Origin: Alphaproteobacteria bacterium
GTDB lineage: Bacteria > Pseudomonadota > Alphaproteobacteria > Puniceispirillales > UBA1172
Length of the DNA stretch: 9,050 nt
Direction: 5' to 3'
Assembly (NCBI GenBank): GCA_023259875.1
Contig: JALRFL010000081.1
Span: forward strand, 1 to 9,050
Position numbers and translations under genes: made by a program. Below the pieces are notes generated by a model. The model had not been told where the DNA came from. It did no database searches and worked only from the letters and a program-made list of their open reading frames with translations. Of the stretch, positions 6,531 through 9,050 are shown piece after piece (position 1 is the stretch's first letter; every line of letters begins with the position of its first letter).

Positions 6531-7667
6531 CTAACGCAACAGGATATCTGGCCCAACTTTGGCGAGATCATTCTGACCACAAAGGCCAAGCGTGGTATCG
6601 AGTTCTTTTTGGATAATTTCCAAGGCTTTTGTGACGCCCTGTTCACCCATAGCGCCCAAGCCATACAAAAAGGCACGGCCAATTAATGTTCCCTTTGCCC
6701 CTAACGCTACGGCGCGCAACACATCCTGGCCTGATCGGATGCCGCTATCCATCCAGACTTCGGTGGATTTACCAATCGCGTCCACGATCTGCGGCAACAT
6801 TTTGATTGCAGAACAGGTACCATCAAGCTGACGGCCGCCATGATTGCTGACAACCACGGCGTCAACCCCAAGACTGGCGGCGGTTTTCGCATCCTCAACA
6901 TCCAGAATCCCTTTGAGAATAAATGGGCCATCCCATTGTTTGCGGATCGCGGCGACATCTTCCCAATTCAGGCTGGTATCAAATTGACCTGTTGTCCATT
7001 CCGCAAGTGAGGCCATATCATCAATCCCGTCAACATGGCCAACAATATTGCGAAACTGCCTGCGCTTAGTGCCCAGCATCCCCATACACCATGCAGGTTT
7101 GGTCATCATGTTGAGAATATTTTTCATCGTCAGGCGTGGCGGTGCGCTTAGGCCATTTTTAATGTCCTTATGGCGTTGCCCCATTAATTGCAAATCCAAG
7201 GTCAGCATCAGAGCCGAACATTTTGCCGCTTTCGCGCGTTCAACCAACCGGCGAACAAAATCACGATCACGCATCACATATAGCTGAAACCAAAACGGTT
7301 TATCTGTGTTCTCTGCCACATCTTCGATCGAACAGATAGACATGGTGGAAAGGGTAAAGGGAACACCAAAGCTAGCCGCCGCTTTTGCTGCCAATATCTC
7401 ACCATCCGCATATTGCATTCCGGTTAACCCTGTTGGCGCTAATGCCACAGGCATAGGTAACATTTGGCCTAACATGGGCATTTGGGTTGATCTGGCGCTC
7501 ACATCAATCGCTACCCGTTGGCGAAATTTCAACCCTTGCAAATCGCTTTCGTTGGCAAGGTAAGTGCTTTGTGTCCATGATCCGCTATCAACATAATCAT
7601 AAAACATTTTTGGGGCGCGGCGACGGTGCATTTGCCGCAAGTCTTCTATGCAGGTGACGGTTTTCAT
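6531..7667 (-). CDS. FMN-dependent 2-hydroxyacid dehydrogenase/oxidase (L-lactate dehydrogenase-like)
   Basis: The family oxidises an L-2-hydroxyacid to a 2-oxoacid on FMN, passing electrons to quinone, cytochrome or oxygen. At 378 residues it has normal length. Residues aligned by eye to glycolate oxidase are all present: Y25, Y130 in FQLYV, D158 and R165 in LTLDLQLMGQRHKDIKNG (155-172), K252 in LKGI, catalytic H276 and R279 in SNHGGRQLDG (274-283), and the phosphate-binding D308 with SGIRSGQDVLRAVALGA and GRAFLYG. The FMN segment APTGLTGMQ lies at 77-85. The GQRHKD wording fits bacterial lactate-dehydrogenase-type members better than plant glycolate oxidases. The ATG overlaps the stop of the upstream PLP-enzyme gene (ATGA, 7664-7667), and the nearest purine-rich AAGGA is about 14 bases away, so translation probably depends on re-initiation. 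Substrate could be lactate, mandelate, glycolate or another hydroxyacid. Confidence 0.92.
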   Translation of the reverse strand: MKTVTCIEDLRQMHRRRAPKMFYDYVDSGSWTQSTYLANESDLQGLKFRQRVAIDVSARSTQMPMLGQMLPMPVALAPTGLTGMQYADGEILAAKAAASFGVPFTLSTMSICSIEDVAENTDKPFWFQLYVMRDRDFVRRLVERAKAAKCSALMLTLDLQLMGQRHKDIKNGLSAPPRLTMKNILNMMTKPAWCMGMLGTKRRQFRNIVGHVDGIDDMASLAEWTTGQFDTSLNWEDVAAIRKQWDGPFILKGILDVEDAKTAASLGVDAVVVSNHGGRQLDGTCSAIKMLPQIVDAIGKSTEVWMDSGIRSGQDVLRAVALGAKGTLIGRAFLYGLGAMGEQGVTKALEIIQKELDTTLGLCGQNDLAKVGPDILLR

Positions 7668-8890
7668 GCTGTTGCTTTGTTTCCTTTAGTCATCATGGTT
7701 ATTTCTTCTGAAAGAATAGACGCGATCAATGCCGTGTCTTCCAGAGTAAAGGTAAGGGGTATGCGCATATCAACGGTTTTTTCCAGAACCGATAAGGTTT
7801 TAGGCAAAACAGGCAGGTGATCCAGATAACGCCAGCTGTCATAACGGCTGGTAAAGGCTTTGGGTTCATCATCCCCAAACCATTTCAATTCCACACCTCG
7901 ATTAGCTAGACGGCTAATCACCGCCGGAATATCCGCGCGTTCCACCCCATCCATCCGAAACTGGATGGATGAGCCAACATAGGATTCCTCTTGTTTTCGA
8001 TCCGGAATGGTTACCCCCTTGATCGTTTTGATACGGCGGTGCAAATCATCATAAAGCGCATTCCAACGGGCAACATTGTTTTCCAGTTGGGGCAGTTGCG
8101 CCCTTAGCATCGCGGCACGCAAATGGTCCATCCGACCAGAATAATTCGGTGAATGGTATTTCACAGCTTCAAAATGCGCTGGATCAGGAATAGCCCCATG
8201 GCGTGAATACAGCATATATGACCCTGAGGAAATCACCGCTCGCGCCGCCATATCCGGATCATTGGTGGTCAAAAATCCCCCTTCGCCAGAGTTCATATGC
8301 TTGTAATTTTGTGTTGAAAACGCCGCCAATGTACCAAAGTTTCCAGAACGCACCCCTCGCCAAGATGCCCCCATGGTATGGGCGCAATCCTCAATGAGTA
8401 TGATGTCATACTGCTTACAAATGGCCATCACGGCTTCCATATCCGTAATGTGACCACGCATATGGGACAGCAACAGAACTTTAGCATCTGATGAGGCGGC
8501 TTTCGCCTCAAAATCTGCGATATCCATGTGATAATTGTCGTCAATCTCAATGAATAACGGAACACCGCCAACACTATGAATTGCCCCGGGCACAGGCGCA
8601 AGGGTATAGGCATTGGCCAAAACCTTGTCCCCATGCTTTACCCCAGCCACACGCAAGGCCAGGGAAATCGCATAACCACCAGAAGCACAGGCAATGCAAT
8701 ACTTACTGCCCTGCCAATCAGCATATTCGCGTTCCAGCAAGCTGACCTCGGATTCTTCACCCGGCCCCACATTATAGCGGTGCAAGCGGCCTGAGCGCAT
8801 AATTTCAACTGCGCGAGCAATGCCCTCTTCGGGGATGCTTTCCTGCTGGGTAAAGGATTTGGCAAACATCTTCATCGCTTCACTACTCAT
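7664..8890 (-). CDS. DegT/DnrJ/EryC1/StrS-family PLP-dependent aminotransferase
   Basis: These fold-type I PLP enzymes usually transfer an amino group to keto-sugars or cyclitols, and some members have other substrates or act as dehydratases. At 408 residues the length is normal. Seen: N-terminal clamp with GRLHRYN (34-40), phosphate-binding CASGGYAISLAL (68-79), the cofactor-ring segment LIEDCAHTMGA (165-175) with D168 and H171, and FSTQNYKHMNSGEGG (191-205) with K197 as Schiff-base Lys. Then come YSGRMDHLRAAMLRAQL (250-266) and a C-terminal domain to about 395. Two points differ from the usual sugar enzymes: SGG where SGT is common at 70-72, and RMDHL where RM-x-EL or similar is common. A GAGG lies ten bases before the ATG. 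An alternative ATG is codon 6. The gene is coupled to the FMN enzyme, and no sugar-nucleotide genes are visible nearby. Confidence 0.9.
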   Translation of the reverse strand: MSSEAMKMFAKSFTQQESIPEEGIARAVEIMRSGRLHRYNVGPGEESEVSLLEREYADWQGSKYCIACASGGYAISLALRVAGVKHGDKVLANAYTLAPVPGAIHSVGGVPLFIEIDDNYHMDIADFEAKAASSDAKVLLLSHMRGHITDMEAVMAICKQYDIILIEDCAHTMGASWRGVRSGNFGTLAAFSTQNYKHMNSGEGGFLTTNDPDMAARAVISSGSYMLYSRHGAIPDPAHFEAVKYHSPNYSGRMDHLRAAMLRAQLPQLENNVARWNALYDDLHRRIKTIKGVTIPDRKQEESYVGSSIQFRMDGVERADIPAVISRLANRGVELKWFGDDEPKAFTSRYDSWRYLDHLPVLPKTLSVLEKTVDMRIPLTFTLEDTALIASILSEEITMMTKGNKATA

Positions 8891-8900
8891 GATCTAAAGG

Positions 8901-8904
8901 CCTC
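8901..8904 (-). promoter_or_regulatory. Shine-Dalgarno candidate of the PLP aminotransferase
   Basis: GAGG on the minus strand lies ten bases before the ATG at 8888-8890, slightly longer than ideal. It favours that start over the in-frame ATG five codons later. Confidence 0.35.
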
Positions 8905-8938
8905 ATCATAACGCGGTATGCGGTTGGCGAAAAGAAAA

Positions 8939-8967
8939 ACTGTATCGCTGACATTTTATTAAATCAA
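8939..8967 (-). promoter_or_regulatory. Possible promoter of the PLP/FMN operon
   Basis: On the minus strand TTGATT (8962-8967) and TACAGT (8939-8944) each match four of six sigma70 bases and are separated by exactly 17. They lie in an AT-rich stretch upstream of the aminotransferase and would give a leader of roughly 40 bases. The operon could alternatively be read from the gene at the right edge. Confidence 0.3.
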
Positions 8968-8985
8968 AATATCAATTTTTGTTAT

Positions 8986-8998
8986 TATCATTATGATA
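8986..8998. promoter_or_regulatory. AT-rich palindrome upstream of the PLP/FMN operon
   Basis: TATCAT-T-ATGATA is a perfect inverted repeat with 6-base arms around one base. It lies just after the stop of the edge gene and about 20 bases upstream of the possible -35. The one-base centre suits a protein dimer better than an RNA hairpin. Its low complexity keeps confidence modest. Confidence 0.25.
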
Positions 8999-9002
8999 TT
9001 GT

Positions 9003-9050
9003 TTAATTAAACACTTTCTTTACGGCTTCTTCAAGACGATCCACCATCAG
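9003..9050 (-). CDS. C-terminal tail of an unidentified protein (5' part beyond window)
   Basis: Read from the right edge on the minus strand, the frame gives LMVDRLEEAVKKVFN and then TAA at 9003-9005. The alternating charged and hydrophobic residues look like a C-terminal amphipathic helix of a genuine protein, similar to endings seen in fold-type I PLP aminotransferases, but 15 residues cannot identify a family. The gene has the same orientation as the PLP/FMN pair, with 112 bases between it and the aminotransferase ATG, so it may belong to the same cluster. The alternative is a chance open frame. Confidence 0.45.
   Translation of the reverse strand: MMVDRLEEAVKKVFN

Noticed and set aside
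8968..9000. Inverted pair AATATCA (8968-8974) and TGATATT (8994-9000) as a hairpin terminator for the edge gene
   Set aside because: The stem is seven AT-rich base pairs with a 19-base loop and would be unstable. The tighter palindrome at 8986-8998 explains part of it better.
1..9050. Mobile element, CRISPR array, toxin-antitoxin or phage defence system
   Set aside because: No transposase, integrase, regular spacer repeat, or small paired toxin-like frames could be found on either strand. The genes are ordinary housekeeping, transport and metabolic types.

Overview
The window looks like chromosomal DNA of a Gram-negative proteobacterium. It carries an inner-membrane RND pump with a periplasmic adaptor, a Gre-type elongation factor, and genes packed with short or overlapping junctions. 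Base composition is intermediate and the wording of several proteins (the lactate-dehydrogenase-like FMN enzyme, the haloacetate-dehalogenase-like hydrolase, the Gre C-terminal domain) is most like Alphaproteobacteria. A marine alphaproteobacterium is my best guess, but there is no rRNA or marker gene to settle it.

Layout. At the left edge is the C-terminal part of a GreA/GreB-family factor (+ strand), whose true start lies before the window. It converges on, and overlaps by 12 bases, a minus-strand alpha/beta-hydrolase of the fluoroacetate-dehalogenase type. That hydrolase stops at 167 residues, before the segment carrying the catalytic histidine, and is best read as a truncated pseudogene or rearrangement scar. 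Next, on the minus strand, come a complete RND efflux permease and its adaptor, read adaptor then permease with two bases between them. No outer-membrane channel gene is present. A 258-base divergent spacer follows, holding a strong hairpin, two pairs of short direct repeats and a palindrome near the adaptor's possible promoter. To its right is a plus-strand EamA/DMT ten-helix exporter. Converging on it is a minus-strand pair: a DegT/DnrJ/EryC1/StrS-family PLP enzyme followed, with an ATGA overlap, by an FMN-dependent 2-hydroxyacid dehydrogenase. At the right edge the last 48 bases read as the 15-residue tail of another minus-strand protein.

How the genes may work together. The adaptor and permease form two parts of a tripartite efflux pump and need a TolC-like partner encoded elsewhere. 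The PLP enzyme and the FMN enzyme are almost certainly translationally coupled. A route linking a 2-hydroxyacid, a 2-oxoacid and an amino compound is possible, but the substrates cannot be read from the sequence. The adjoining EamA exporter could move a product of that route, which is inference from position only. I found no CRISPR array, insertion sequence, tRNA or rRNA, and no clear sign of a new defence or mobile system. The points most worth following are the amputated dehalogenase at the Gre junction, the coupled PLP/FMN gene pair, and the structured 5360-5617 spacer.
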